From Flavobacterium sp. CBA20B-1 (GTDB lineage Bacteria > Bacteroidota > Bacteroidia > Flavobacteriales > Flavobacteriaceae): a stretch of DNA of 64,000 nt. Where the stretch lies: contig NZ_CP092370.1 of the NCBI RefSeq assembly GCF_028473145.1, forward strand, positions 868,001 to 932,000, given 5' to 3'. Both the position numbers and the translations under genes were made by a program. The notes under the pieces were generated by a model. It was not told where the DNA came from and did no database searches. It worked only from the letters and a program-made list of their open reading frames with translations. Below, one piece after another: positions 17,037-24,076 of this stretch. Every line of letters begins with the position of its first letter. The first letter of the stretch is position 1.

Positions 17037-18190
17037 AAAAAAGATTAAAGGAAACGAAATTAGAACTCGAAATATTGGACAGTCCGCTTTTCATCAATAC
17101 CAAAGATGAACTGAAAGATTATTTTGAGGGTAAAAAAGCCTATCATCAGACTGATTTTAATAAGCAGCAGAAAATTACCCGAATATCCTGATGAAAGCCT
17201 GAAAACCTTTGGGCGGAAAATAGACGTACGACACCGAAAACCGGAAAAAATACCTGAAAAATAAACAAGCACCTCCCATTCATTTTCCGAGAAATAATGA
17301 ATTTTACGATGAAGCCCAACAATACACCGAAAAGCATTTTGCGAAGAATTATGGAACGCTTACGGATGAACAGCTCTACCCGACTACTTTTCAGAAAGCC
17401 AAAAAATGGCTGGAACAGTTTCTGGAAAACCGTTTTCTGGAATTTGGCGTTTACGAAGACAGCATCGTCGAAAAAGAACATTTTCTGCATCACAGTGTGC
17501 TTTCTCCGTTGATGAACGTCGGACTTTTAACGCCTGAAAATGTGTTGGAAAAAGCGATTTCATTTGCAAAAAACAATGATATTCCGGTGAATTCTCTAGA
17601 AGGTTTTGTCCGCCAGATTTTGGGTTGGAGAGAATTTGTTTGCGGGGTTTATGTGTATCAGGGAATGTATCAGCGGAATAAAAATTACTGGAAACACAAC
17701 AAAAAACTGCCGGAATCTTTTTACACCGCCAAAACAGGAATCCGCCTGATTGACAGTTCGCTCCGGAAAATCCTGAAAACCGGCTATGCCCATCACATCG
17801 AACGACTGATGATTTTTGCCAACTTTATGAATCTTGCTCGATTCAATCCGGATGAGGTCTATCAATTGTTTATGGAAATGTTCATCGATTCTTGATTGGG
17901 TAATGGTTCCGAATGTGTATGGAATGAGCAGTTTTTCGGACGGCGGAAAGATGAGCAAGAAACCCTACATCAGCGGAAGTAATTATATTAAAAAAATGAG
18001 CGATTATCCCGATGGAGAATGGAATGAAAAGTGGGATGCGCTGTTTTGGAATTTTATCAACGACAACAAAGAATTTTTTGCTAAAAATCCAAGATTGGGA
18101 ATGATGTTGAAAACATTGGAGAAAATGCCGGAAGAAAAACGAAAACAGCATTTGAGAACAGCGAAGGAAGTAATTGTGAATATGAAATGA
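17037..18190 (+). pseudogene. cryptochrome/photolyase-related gene (PhrB-like), 5'-truncated and frameshifted
   Basis: Reading across lesions gives a continuous C-terminal two-thirds of an FeS-type bacterial photolyase (COG3046 type): TKLELEILDSPLFI, KQAPPIHFPRNNEFYDEAQ in part, LSPLMNVGLLTPENV, GFVRQILGWREFVCGVY, GYAHHIERLMI, DWVMVPNVYGMSSFSDGGK and a basic tail to 18190. Lesions are loss of the 5' third at the kinase junction; a frameshift near 17170-17188; TGA at 17200; TAG at 17221 (probably from TGG); and a two-base loss at 17893 within FIDS-DWVMVP. Intact relatives repair UV lesions with flavin and an iron-sulfur cluster. Confidence 0.85.
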
Positions 18191-18289
18191 TTTTTTAAAC
18201 ATAAAATAATTTAATATCAATAGGAATGGGTTTTAACCCGTTATGCAAACGATTATTATACCTTTAGCACATCAAAAAAAGACTTCTCA

Positions 18290-18333
18290 GTAACATTTGT
18301 TACATAATTTGTGAGATATAATTCTGAAATTTG
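18290..18333 (+). promoter_or_regulatory. palindromic operator (site 1) plus -7 box, sulfur regulon
   Basis: GTAAC-ATTT-GTTAC occupies 18290-18303. Its centre is 29.5 bp upstream of a -7-like box GAAATTTG (18326-18333) and 62.5 bp upstream of the ATG of the transporter gene. The same palindrome and spacing occur at 23124 and 24007. The geometry puts the operator centre near -41.5, typical of class II Crp/Fnr activation. Confidence 0.75.
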
Positions 18334-18358
18334 TTCCGAAAATAAACTAAATAATATT

Positions 18359-18916
18359 ATGGAATGGATTTTAGAACCTTGGCCGTGGTATGTAAGTGGT
18401 CCTTTAATTGCTTTAACCATGTTTGCTTTGCTGTATGTGGGTAAAAACTTTGGAATGTCATCAAACCTTCGAACACTTTGCACCATGTGTGGAGCCGACA
18501 AAACATGTGATTTCTTTTGCTTTGACTGGAAAAATCAACGTTGGAATTTATTGGTAATGCTAGGTGCTGTTATCGGCGGTTTTGTCGCTGCTAATTATCT
18601 TTCTGAAAATCAAACACCTAACATTCATCCACAAACCATCGAGCAATTACAGCAAATGGGGATAAAAAGTGCTGGTACCTCATACGTGCCTACCGAACTT
18701 TTTGGTTCAGAAGCATTATCCAACCCAAAAACATTGGCAATATTGCTTATTGGTGGTGTTTTAGTAGGTTTTGGAGCTCGCTATGCAGGCGGTTGCACTT
18801 CTGGTCATTCTATTTCGGGCATCAGTAATTTACAACTGCCTTCATTAATAGCTACCATTGGATTTTTTATTGGCGGATTGCTTATGGTACATATCATTTT
18901 TCCGTTTATTTTTTAA
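18359..18916 (+). CDS. YeeE/YedE (PmpA-like) sulfur-compound transporter half
   Basis: The ATG at 18359 (MEWILEPWPWYVSGPLIA) is chosen over a GTG at 18311 that would put coding sequence over the promoter box. 185 residues with about five membrane helices. The family motif GARYAGGCTSGHSISG carries the conserved cysteine implicated in thiosulfate or persulfide sulfur transfer. A second cysteine group, CTMCGADKTCDFFCF, lies near residue 40. It pairs with the next gene (5 bp gap), as in two-gene PmpA/PmpB systems. Regulation is probably by the operator at 18290 and the Crp/Fnr protein two genes downstream. Confidence 0.85.
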   Translation: MEWILEPWPWYVSGPLIALTMFALLYVGKNFGMSSNLRTLCTMCGADKTCDFFCFDWKNQRWNLLVMLGAVIGGFVAANYLSENQTPNIHPQTIEQLQQMGIKSAGTSYVPTELFGSEALSNPKTLAILLIGGVLVGFGARYAGGCTSGHSISGISNLQLPSLIATIGFFIGGLLMVHIIFPFIF

Positions 18917-18921
18917 CTTAA

Positions 18922-19347
18922 ATGCACCCTCAAATGAAAAATGTAATCTATTTAATCATCGGAACTTTCTTTGGAATTGTAATGTATAAATCCGAAGCTG
19001 CCTCATGGTTTAGAATATACGAAATGTTTAACTTTCAATCCATCCATATGTATGGGCTCATGGGCAGTGCTTTAGCTGTGGGAATTGTGCTTGTTCAGTA
19101 CATTAAATCCAAAAAAATAAAAGATATTACTGGAAATCAAATCACTATTGCCGATAAAGAAAAAAGCATCGCTCGTTATTTAATTGGTGGGATTTTGTTT
19201 GGTTTGGGATGGGCGTTAGCTGGTGCTTGTCCCGGGCCGATGTTTGTTTTAACAGGTGCTGGATATTTTCCAATTTTAATTGTAATTTTAGGTGCAGTAT
19301 TGGGCACATGGTTTTATGGTTTATTAAAAAACAAACTGCCTCATTAA
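18922..19347 (+). CDS. YeeE/YedE (PmpB-like, DUF6691) transporter half
   Basis: 141 residues with four membrane helices. Motif GWALAGACPGPMFVLTGAG contains the second family cysteine. Start at 18922 (MHPQMKNVIYL); ATG 18934 (MKNVIYL) is equally plausible. It should form the partner half of the preceding transporter, importing thiosulfate-type or persulfide sulfur. It lies between that gene and the regulator with short gaps, so the three form an operon. Confidence 0.85.
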   Translation: MHPQMKNVIYLIIGTFFGIVMYKSEAASWFRIYEMFNFQSIHMYGLMGSALAVGIVLVQYIKSKKIKDITGNQITIADKEKSIARYLIGGILFGLGWALAGACPGPMFVLTGAGYFPILIVILGAVLGTWFYGLLKNKLPH

Positions 19348-19357
19348 TTTTTTTACA

Positions 19358-19987
19358 ATGGAAGATGTTATAAAAGAAACCTACGGAAATGTTTTTGAAA
19401 AGGATTTATTAGATGAAATTGTGTCGGTTGCGCAATTAGTGGAATTTAACGAAGGTGATGTATTGATTGATATTGGCAAATACATTAAAACCATGCCGCT
19501 TTTAATTCGGGGTGCCATTAAAATTATGCGCGAAGATTTCGATACCGGCGAGCTTCTCTTGTATTTTATTGAAAAAGGCGACACGTGTTCCATGACGTTA
19601 AACTGTTGCTTGGGCGATAAAAAAAGTGAAATTAGAGCAGTAGCCGAAAACAACGGTATGGTGGCAATGATTCCTGTAAACAAAATGGAAGAATGGCTGG
19701 CAAAATACAAAAGTTGGCGCGCGTATGTTTTTGAAAGCTACAACAACCGTTTCAATGAAATGTTGGCTGCCATAGACAATATTGCTTTTATGAATATGAA
19801 CGAACGTTTACTGAATTATCTGCATGAAAAAAGCAAAATAAACCAATCGAATATTATTTCAAAAACACATCAAGAAATTGCTTATGAATTAAACAGTTCG
19901 CGCGTGGTGGTTTCAAGGTTGTTAAAAGCTTTGGAAAACGAAGGACACATTAAACTTAACAGAAACACCATTGAATTAATAAAATAA
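19358..19987 (+). CDS. Crp/Fnr-family transcriptional regulator, probable sulfur-stress sensor
   Basis: 209 residues. Residues 1-120 form a cyclic-nucleotide-binding-type beta roll (FNEGDVLIDIGKYIKTMPLL, RGAIKIMRED, LLLYFIEKGD). Residues 165-209 are the Crp winged helix (SKTHQEIAYELNSSRVVVSR recognition region, ending NRNTIELIK). It lacks the N-terminal cysteine set of iron-sulfur FNR but has Cys77, Cys83 and Cys84 (DTCSMTLNCCLG) in the effector domain, which could sense persulfide; that is inference. It is encoded 10 bp after the transporter genes and lies within the set of genes sharing the GTAAC-N4-GTTAC palindrome. It is followed by a terminator. Confidence 0.9.
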   Translation: MEDVIKETYGNVFEKDLLDEIVSVAQLVEFNEGDVLIDIGKYIKTMPLLIRGAIKIMREDFDTGELLLYFIEKGDTCSMTLNCCLGDKKSEIRAVAENNGMVAMIPVNKMEEWLAKYKSWRAYVFESYNNRFNEMLAAIDNIAFMNMNERLLNYLHEKSKINQSNIISKTHQEIAYELNSSRVVVSRLLKALENEGHIKLNRNTIELIK

Positions 19988-20007
19988 CTATATTACCGAT
20001 TAAAAGA

Positions 20008-20046
20008 TAATAGACCCAGTTTTTTTTCACTGCGGTCTATTTTTTA
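20008..20046 (+). terminator. terminator of the transporter-regulator operon
   Basis: AATAGACC pairs with GGTCTATT around an 17-nt T-rich loop, followed by TTTTATTTT. The long loop makes it weaker than most here. Confidence 0.7.
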
Positions 20047-20367
20047 TTTTGTAAAATTTTCTTTATACTCTTATAAAACCCTGTGTATTTCTCAACATTT
20101 TCCGAAATTAAATATTTCCTAGCTTAAATATTTATAACCGTTTCAATTGTAATATCACAATATTTTAACTTCACAGTGTCAACTGAGAAGTTTTTCATAT
20201 CTTATAAGTCTCCTCAAGATGTTTATATCTTAAACAATTAATAATTAAGTCTTTAACTGATTTTATATTAGTGTTAAACATAGCATGAAGTATTTAATGT
20301 TTACTCCTTTAAATTACGAAAAATATTTTAGAAAAACAAAATTTTTAACTATTTTTATAATCTTGTT
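20047..20367. other. AT-rich spacer at the left edge of a small-gene island
   Basis: About 320 bp of very AT-rich sequence without coding character, recognisable repeat or RNA. It separates the sulfur operon from the accessory genes starting at 20368. Confidence 0.4.
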
Positions 20368-20589
20368 ATGTTATCCGCGCAGAAGTTTTATGAGAATAGT
20401 TCCTTAATGGACAAGGAGGAACTAACACCTCTTTTAAACATTATGAGAGAATTTTATAAAACTAAAGATGGCATTTGTTACTTGTGGATTTTCAGTAGTA
20501 CGAGAAAAGGAAAACGCTCAGAGAGTGGCAAACCTTTTATAATTCCTATTGAAGAAGTTGAATGCTATCATTGTGGTTCTTGCGAATAA
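20368..20589 (+). CDS. small hypothetical protein with C-terminal cysteines
   Basis: 73 residues from ATG 20368, or 60 from ATG 20407 (MDKEELTPLLNIMREFY). The only feature is the C-terminal CYHCGSCE, a possible metal-binding knuckle. It has its own hairpin terminator 15 bp downstream, which supports it being a real single-gene unit. Family and function are unknown. Confidence 0.5.
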   Translation: MLSAQKFYENSSLMDKEELTPLLNIMREFYKTKDGICYLWIFSSTRKGKRSESGKPFIIPIEEVECYHCGSCE

Positions 20590-20603
20590 CAGTAACAAGA
20601 CCT

Positions 20604-20632
20604 AAGTAGTGTTTCCACAGCACTACTTTTTA
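20604..20632 (+). terminator. rho-independent terminator
   Basis: AAGTAGTG (20604-20611) pairs with CACTACTT (20621-20628), followed by TTTT. It closes the gene ending at 20589. Confidence 0.75.
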
Positions 20633-20643
20633 ATTTAATTAAC

Positions 20644-21105
20644 ATGAAACATACTTTACAAGCAGATTTAGATAAAATCTTGAATCTTCTAATTACAGAC
20701 TTTACTAAACAATTTTCAATTTTAGAAATAACAGAAACTGTACTTAAAGAAAGATATATAAAACATAATGAAATAGAGCAACAAATGGTCTACAGTTTAA
20801 ATACTGAATATGTTGAATCTTTGCTGAAATTTTTAAGTAATGAAGGCTTGGTTTATGTTAATGTGAATAAATTATACTGTATAACTGCCAAAGGGTTTGT
20901 TAAGTTTAAGACAGAAACATTTCAACAGGAAATAGACAATAAGAGACTGAATATAATACTCCAGAGAAGTGCATGGATATGTAGCATTGTTGCTGTTGTC
21001 ATATCAGCAATTGCATTTACAACCACCATGCTCTTTCGCTCCAATAAGTCTTCAAATTATATTTATAAAATCGAAACCATTTCCATTCCTCAAAAAGGGA
21101 ATTAA
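20644..21105 (+). CDS. hypothetical protein with winged-helix-like domain and one membrane helix
   Basis: 153 residues. The N-terminal ~100 residues look like a small helix-turn-helix-like alpha/beta domain (SILEITETVLKER, LLKFLSNEGLVYVNVNKLYCITAKGF). One hydrophobic helix follows (AWICSIVAVVISAIAFTTTML) and then a short basic tail. It is probably membrane-anchored with the domain in the cytoplasm. No known family is recognised. It sits alone between two terminator-like structures. Confidence 0.6.
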   Translation: MKHTLQADLDKILNLLITDFTKQFSILEITETVLKERYIKHNEIEQQMVYSLNTEYVESLLKFLSNEGLVYVNVNKLYCITAKGFVKFKTETFQQEIDNKRLNIILQRSAWICSIVAVVISAIAFTTTMLFRSNKSSNYIYKIETISIPQKGN

Positions 21106-21280
21106 ATACCAACGATACAATAAAATAATCAAAGTTGGGAGTAATATTATAAGTAATAGTATACATAATACTAACATAACATTTACTAAAAAATCATACA
21201 TAATAATTTGGAATTTTCATTATTTTTTGCTAATATTTGCACAATTACATATCGAACAAAATCATAAAGCGTTAGCTGTT

Positions 21281-21432
21281 ATTCTACCTTGCGGAATCTG
21301 GTAAATTCAATCATAGGTGTAGGATAAATAAGCAGAACGCTCACGTTTCGGCGTGGGCTTCTCTATTTATTACCTATAGGCTTACCAGAGCCCCGCAAGA
21401 ATAAATAGTAGTAAGTCCCACGCTCTTTTTTA
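21281..21432 (+). ncRNA. long imperfect hairpin with attenuator-like alternative pairing
   Basis: A chain of nested helices spans 21288-21399: CTTGCGG with CCGCAAG, TCTGGTAA (21297-21304) with TTACCAGA (21382-21389), TAGGT with ACCTA, ATAAATA (21324-21330) with TATTTAT (21364-21370), and the tip CACG with CGTG. GCGTGGG (21351-21357) can instead pair with CCCACGC (21417-21423), which is followed by a T-run. That would form a terminator at the cost of the tip helix. It lies about 50 bp upstream of the lipoprotein gene at 21481. It could be a regulatory leader, a small RNA or a recombination hot-spot structure; the family is not recognised. Confidence 0.6.
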
Positions 21433-21480
21433 TTTACAAATTTTCATTTTGGGACTGAATGAAATCAAATCTTTTACAAA

Positions 21481-21900
21481 ATGAAAAAATTACTACTTAT
21501 GGCAAGCTCGGTGTTATTAACACTTTCTTGCGGAACATCTGATGATTCATCATCTAACAATTCTAACAACAACTCTTCTTCAAAAATCACTCCCCCTGCT
21601 TGGATTCAAGGTACTTGGGTTAGAGAAGATGTTTCAAGTATTGGGTACACTCTCAGCTCTGATGATATTTGTAACTTTGTTAGCGGTACAACATTTTGTC
21701 AAAAAGAATATATTAACCTATACAAAGACAAAGATGTCGCTATAAATGTAGCGCAGTCAATTTCAGATACAGAGTATAAATGCTCTATTACAGTATCAAT
21801 GCAAACTGCTACTTATCATTTTCAAAAACTAAGTCCAACGACAATTAAAATATTACAAGAACCTGGTGGAATTAGTGGTAATATACTTAAAAAACAATAG
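21481..21900 (+). CDS. lipoprotein of an accessory three-gene operon
   Basis: 139 residues with a lipobox (ASSVLLTLSCGTS), a Ser/Asn-rich linker (residues 20-37) and a compact domain opening PPAWIQGTWVRE. The domain looks like a small lipocalin-like beta barrel, with two cysteines (DICNF, TFCQKEY) that may pair. It follows the structured element at 21281-21432 and is 3 bp upstream of the CFI-box gene. Its role is unknown. Confidence 0.65.
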   Translation: MKKLLLMASSVLLTLSCGTSDDSSSNNSNNNSSSKITPPAWIQGTWVREDVSSIGYTLSSDDICNFVSGTTFCQKEYINLYKDKDVAINVAQSISDTEYKCSITVSMQTATYHFQKLSPTTIKILQEPGGISGNILKKQ

Positions 21901-21903
21901 GTT

Positions 21904-22632
21904 ATGTTAGCAAAAATAAAAAACATAATAAGTGATCTGAATTACGAAAAACATCTTCAGCTAATATTTAGTGATATAGATATTTATTCAGAAAAAAGCA
22001 GCAAACCGATCTTTAATAAATTTAACGTTTTTAAAGTATTGATTTCTGTTTTGGGAGAACAGATAAGAGTAACTCTTACAATTGACAATCATGTATATGC
22101 AGATTATGGAACAAACATGATTAATATGGAATATGAGAAAGATGAAATCACAATTAAAAAGATGATTTATCAAAGACCTTCTCACAATACTTGTAATGTC
22201 ACTATAACAGACAAATTCATTAGATTTGAACAACAAATTAGGAATAAACCTGCTACAATGCAGACACTATTTCAATTTGAAAATATTGTCATTACACTTT
22301 TTGAATGTAAATCAATGAAAATTGTACCTTATAAAGTTGATAGTTACATAGATTACAATGTAAAATCAACATCTGTTCCACAACAAAAAGCATGTTATAT
22401 AGCAACCCTCGCTTATGAAGATATAAACCATCCTCAAGTAGAGTACTTAAGAAAATACAGAGATAATACTCTAAATAAAACAATCCTCGGCAAGGAATTT
22501 ATTAAGTTTTATTACAAAAATTCACCAAAGTTAGTTTATAAAATAAAGTCTTTTAAAAAGATGAACGTACTAATCAAGTATTGTTTAAATACATTTATTT
22601 ATATACATTCACAAATCAATAAAAATCTATAA
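21904..22632 (+). CDS. protein with C-terminal CFI-box domain
   Basis: 242 residues. Residues 1-150 are an unrecognised alpha/beta region. Residues ~158-205 match the CFI-box C-terminal domain pattern: ACYIATLAYEDINHPQVEYL, then LRKYRDNTL, GKEFIKFYYKNSPKLV. This domain is a short module appended to varied, often accessory, proteins; its role is not established. There is no signal peptide. It is coupled to both neighbours (3-bp and 2-bp gaps). Confidence 0.75.
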   Translation: MLAKIKNIISDLNYEKHLQLIFSDIDIYSEKSSKPIFNKFNVFKVLISVLGEQIRVTLTIDNHVYADYGTNMINMEYEKDEITIKKMIYQRPSHNTCNVTITDKFIRFEQQIRNKPATMQTLFQFENIVITLFECKSMKIVPYKVDSYIDYNVKSTSVPQQKACYIATLAYEDINHPQVEYLRKYRDNTLNKTILGKEFIKFYYKNSPKLVYKIKSFKKMNVLIKYCLNTFIYIHSQINKNL

Positions 22633-22634
22633 CT

Positions 22635-22910
22635 ATGAATCAGAATCAAGAAATATTAAATCGTTTTTTAGATAAAATGACATTAGAGAAAGAACAAATT
22701 ATAAAAGAAATTAGAAGTAGTGATTTATCAAATACTGATTTATTAGCATTAGATGAAAAATTTCTTTATCCTTTCCGTAATGAGTATTTACTTAGTGTAC
22801 CTGACGTGCTTGTAACTGATGTATATTTTTCAGGGATATGTATAGATAAGGGAATTTCTGCTTATCTGGAAATATCAGAGTGTCTTGTGAAAAGTAATAA
22901 ATCTTTGTAA
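22635..22910 (+). CDS. small hypothetical protein, last gene of CFI-box operon
   Basis: 91 residues. The N-terminal half is charged and helical (EKEQIIKEIRSSDLSNTDLL) and the C-terminal half more hydrophobic. It starts 2 bp after the CFI-box gene and ends 120 bp before a strong terminator. No family is recognised. Confidence 0.55.
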   Translation: MNQNQEILNRFLDKMTLEKEQIIKEIRSSDLSNTDLLALDEKFLYPFRNEYLLSVPDVLVTDVYFSGICIDKGISAYLEISECLVKSNKSL

Positions 22911-23028
22911 GTCCCCTCCCCCCTAAATATTTTATACGAATCTCGAATGGCAAATCTTTTTTCTTAAATTCAAAATTTGTTTTTGAAATATAATTTAAAA
23001 CTTGGATTATAAAATCCCGATTAATTCC

Positions 23029-23063
23029 ACACTCATCATTTAAATGTGGTGAGTGTTTTTTAT
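23029..23063 (+). terminator. terminator closing the CFI-box operon
   Basis: ACACTCA (23029-23035) pairs with TGAGTGT (23050-23056), followed by TTTTTTATTTTT. It lies 60 bp before the sulfur-regulon operator at 23124, so it marks the right edge of the inserted small-gene block. Confidence 0.8.
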
Positions 23064-23123
23064 TTTTCTCTTTCATCTCATTTGTGTATTGTTGTATATA
23101 GTTACCCTTTTATTTTATGATGT

Positions 23124-23167
23124 GTAACAATTGTTACTGCACAACTTTTTAGGCTGATCTACCTTTG
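23124..23167 (+). promoter_or_regulatory. palindromic operator (site 2) plus -7 box, sulfur regulon
   Basis: GTAAC-AATT-GTTAC at 23124-23137 is a perfect palindrome. The box TACCTTTG (23160-23167) begins 29.5 bp after its centre, and the TSUP ATG follows 60.5 bp after the centre. Flanking bases extend the similarity to site 3 (TGTGTAAC...GTTACTG-ACA). Confidence 0.8.
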
Positions 23168-23190
23168 CTGTATAAATCATTCAAAAAGAT

Positions 23191-23994
23191 ATGGCAGCAG
23201 ATTTAATGGGCTATTTATTAGCAATTCTTGTAGGTATTTCGCTGGGATTAATTGGCAGCGGCGGATCTATTCTAACGGTTCCAATTCTAGTCTATATCAT
23301 GGGAATTCATCCGGTTTTGGCAACTGCGTATTCGCTTTTTGTGGTGGGCAGTTCTGCTTTGGTGGGCGGAACAAAAAATGCCTTAAAAAAAAAGGTGGAC
23401 TTTAAAACAGTTTTCATTTTTGGAATTCCGTCTATTGTGGTTGTTTATATTGTTCGATCGTTTGTATTACCTGTAATTCCGGATATTCTTTTCACGGTAA
23501 ACAATTTTCAATTTACAAAGCCTATTGCACTTATGGTGTTGTTTGCAATTGTAATGATTCTAGCCTCTGTATCTATGATTCGCCCTTGTCCGCATTGTAA
23601 AGAATCAAACGATAGTACTTTGAAATATAATTATCCAATGATTTTGCTTCAAGGCACTTTGGTTGGTACATTAACAGGTTTGGTAGGTGCCGGCGGTGGC
23701 TTTTTAATTATTCCTGCATTGGTTCTGTTGGCTAAAATGCCAATGAAAATGGCAATAGGCACCTCGCTTTTTATCATTGCATTCAATTCTCTTTTGGGAT
23801 TTTCGGGCGATCTTATAAATGGGCAACCCATCAATTGGTATGTGCTACTTGCTTTTACAACTTCTGCCGTGATAGGTATATTTATAGGAATGTATCTTTC
23901 TAAAAAAATCGAAGGAAATAAATTAAAAATAGCTTTCGGATGGTTTGTATTGGCAATGGGCGTTTATATACTGTTCAAAGAATTATTTCTATAA
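23191..23994 (+). CDS. TSUP-family (TauE/SafE) sulfite or sulfur-anion exporter
   Basis: 267 residues with about eight membrane helices in two repeated halves, each opening with the family glycine motif (GISLGLIGSGGSILTVPIL; GLVGAGGGFLIIPALVLL). A cytoplasmic loop between the halves carries IRPCPHCKE, a Cys-x2-Cys pair unusual for a plain permease, which may bind metal or sulfane sulfur. In the persulfide context it probably exports sulfite made by the dioxygenase encoded next. It has its own copy of the conserved operator. Confidence 0.88.
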   Translation: MAADLMGYLLAILVGISLGLIGSGGSILTVPILVYIMGIHPVLATAYSLFVVGSSALVGGTKNALKKKVDFKTVFIFGIPSIVVVYIVRSFVLPVIPDILFTVNNFQFTKPIALMVLFAIVMILASVSMIRPCPHCKESNDSTLKYNYPMILLQGTLVGTLTGLVGAGGGFLIIPALVLLAKMPMKMAIGTSLFIIAFNSLLGFSGDLINGQPINWYVLLAFTTSAVIGIFIGMYLSKKIEGNKLKIAFGWFVLAMGVYILFKELFL

Positions 23995-24006
23995 AATTAT
24001 CATTGT

Positions 24007-24050
24007 GTAACTTTTGTTACTGTACACGAAATCAACAAGTAATACCTTTA
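24007..24050 (+). promoter_or_regulatory. palindromic operator (site 3) plus -7 box, sulfur regulon
   Basis: GTAAC-TTTT-GTTAC at 24007-24020 has TACCTTTA (24043-24050) starting 29.5 bp after its centre, the same spacing as sites 1 and 2. The dioxygenase ATG at 24077 is 63.5 bp from the centre. Confidence 0.8.
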
Positions 24051-24076
24051 CTATAAATATTAAAAATCAATCAATC

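Noticed and set aside
16922..17191. 89-residue frame starting inside the kinase gene
   Set aside because: Only its part after 17037 is meaningful, as a photolyase fragment; the first part is an out-of-frame reading of the kinase.
21240..21432. Integron attC site, prompted by AAAGCGTTAGCTG at 21268-21280 next to a long hairpin
   Set aside because: GTTAGCT deviates from the GTTRRRY core and no matching AGCTAAC/RYYYAAC partner flanks the hairpin; no integron integrase is in the window.
22792..23076. 94-residue minus-strand frame with fairly protein-like composition
   Set aside because: It overlaps the end of the last gene of the CFI-box operon and the operon's terminator hairpin, with no promoter or terminator of its own; the plus-strand reading explains the region better.
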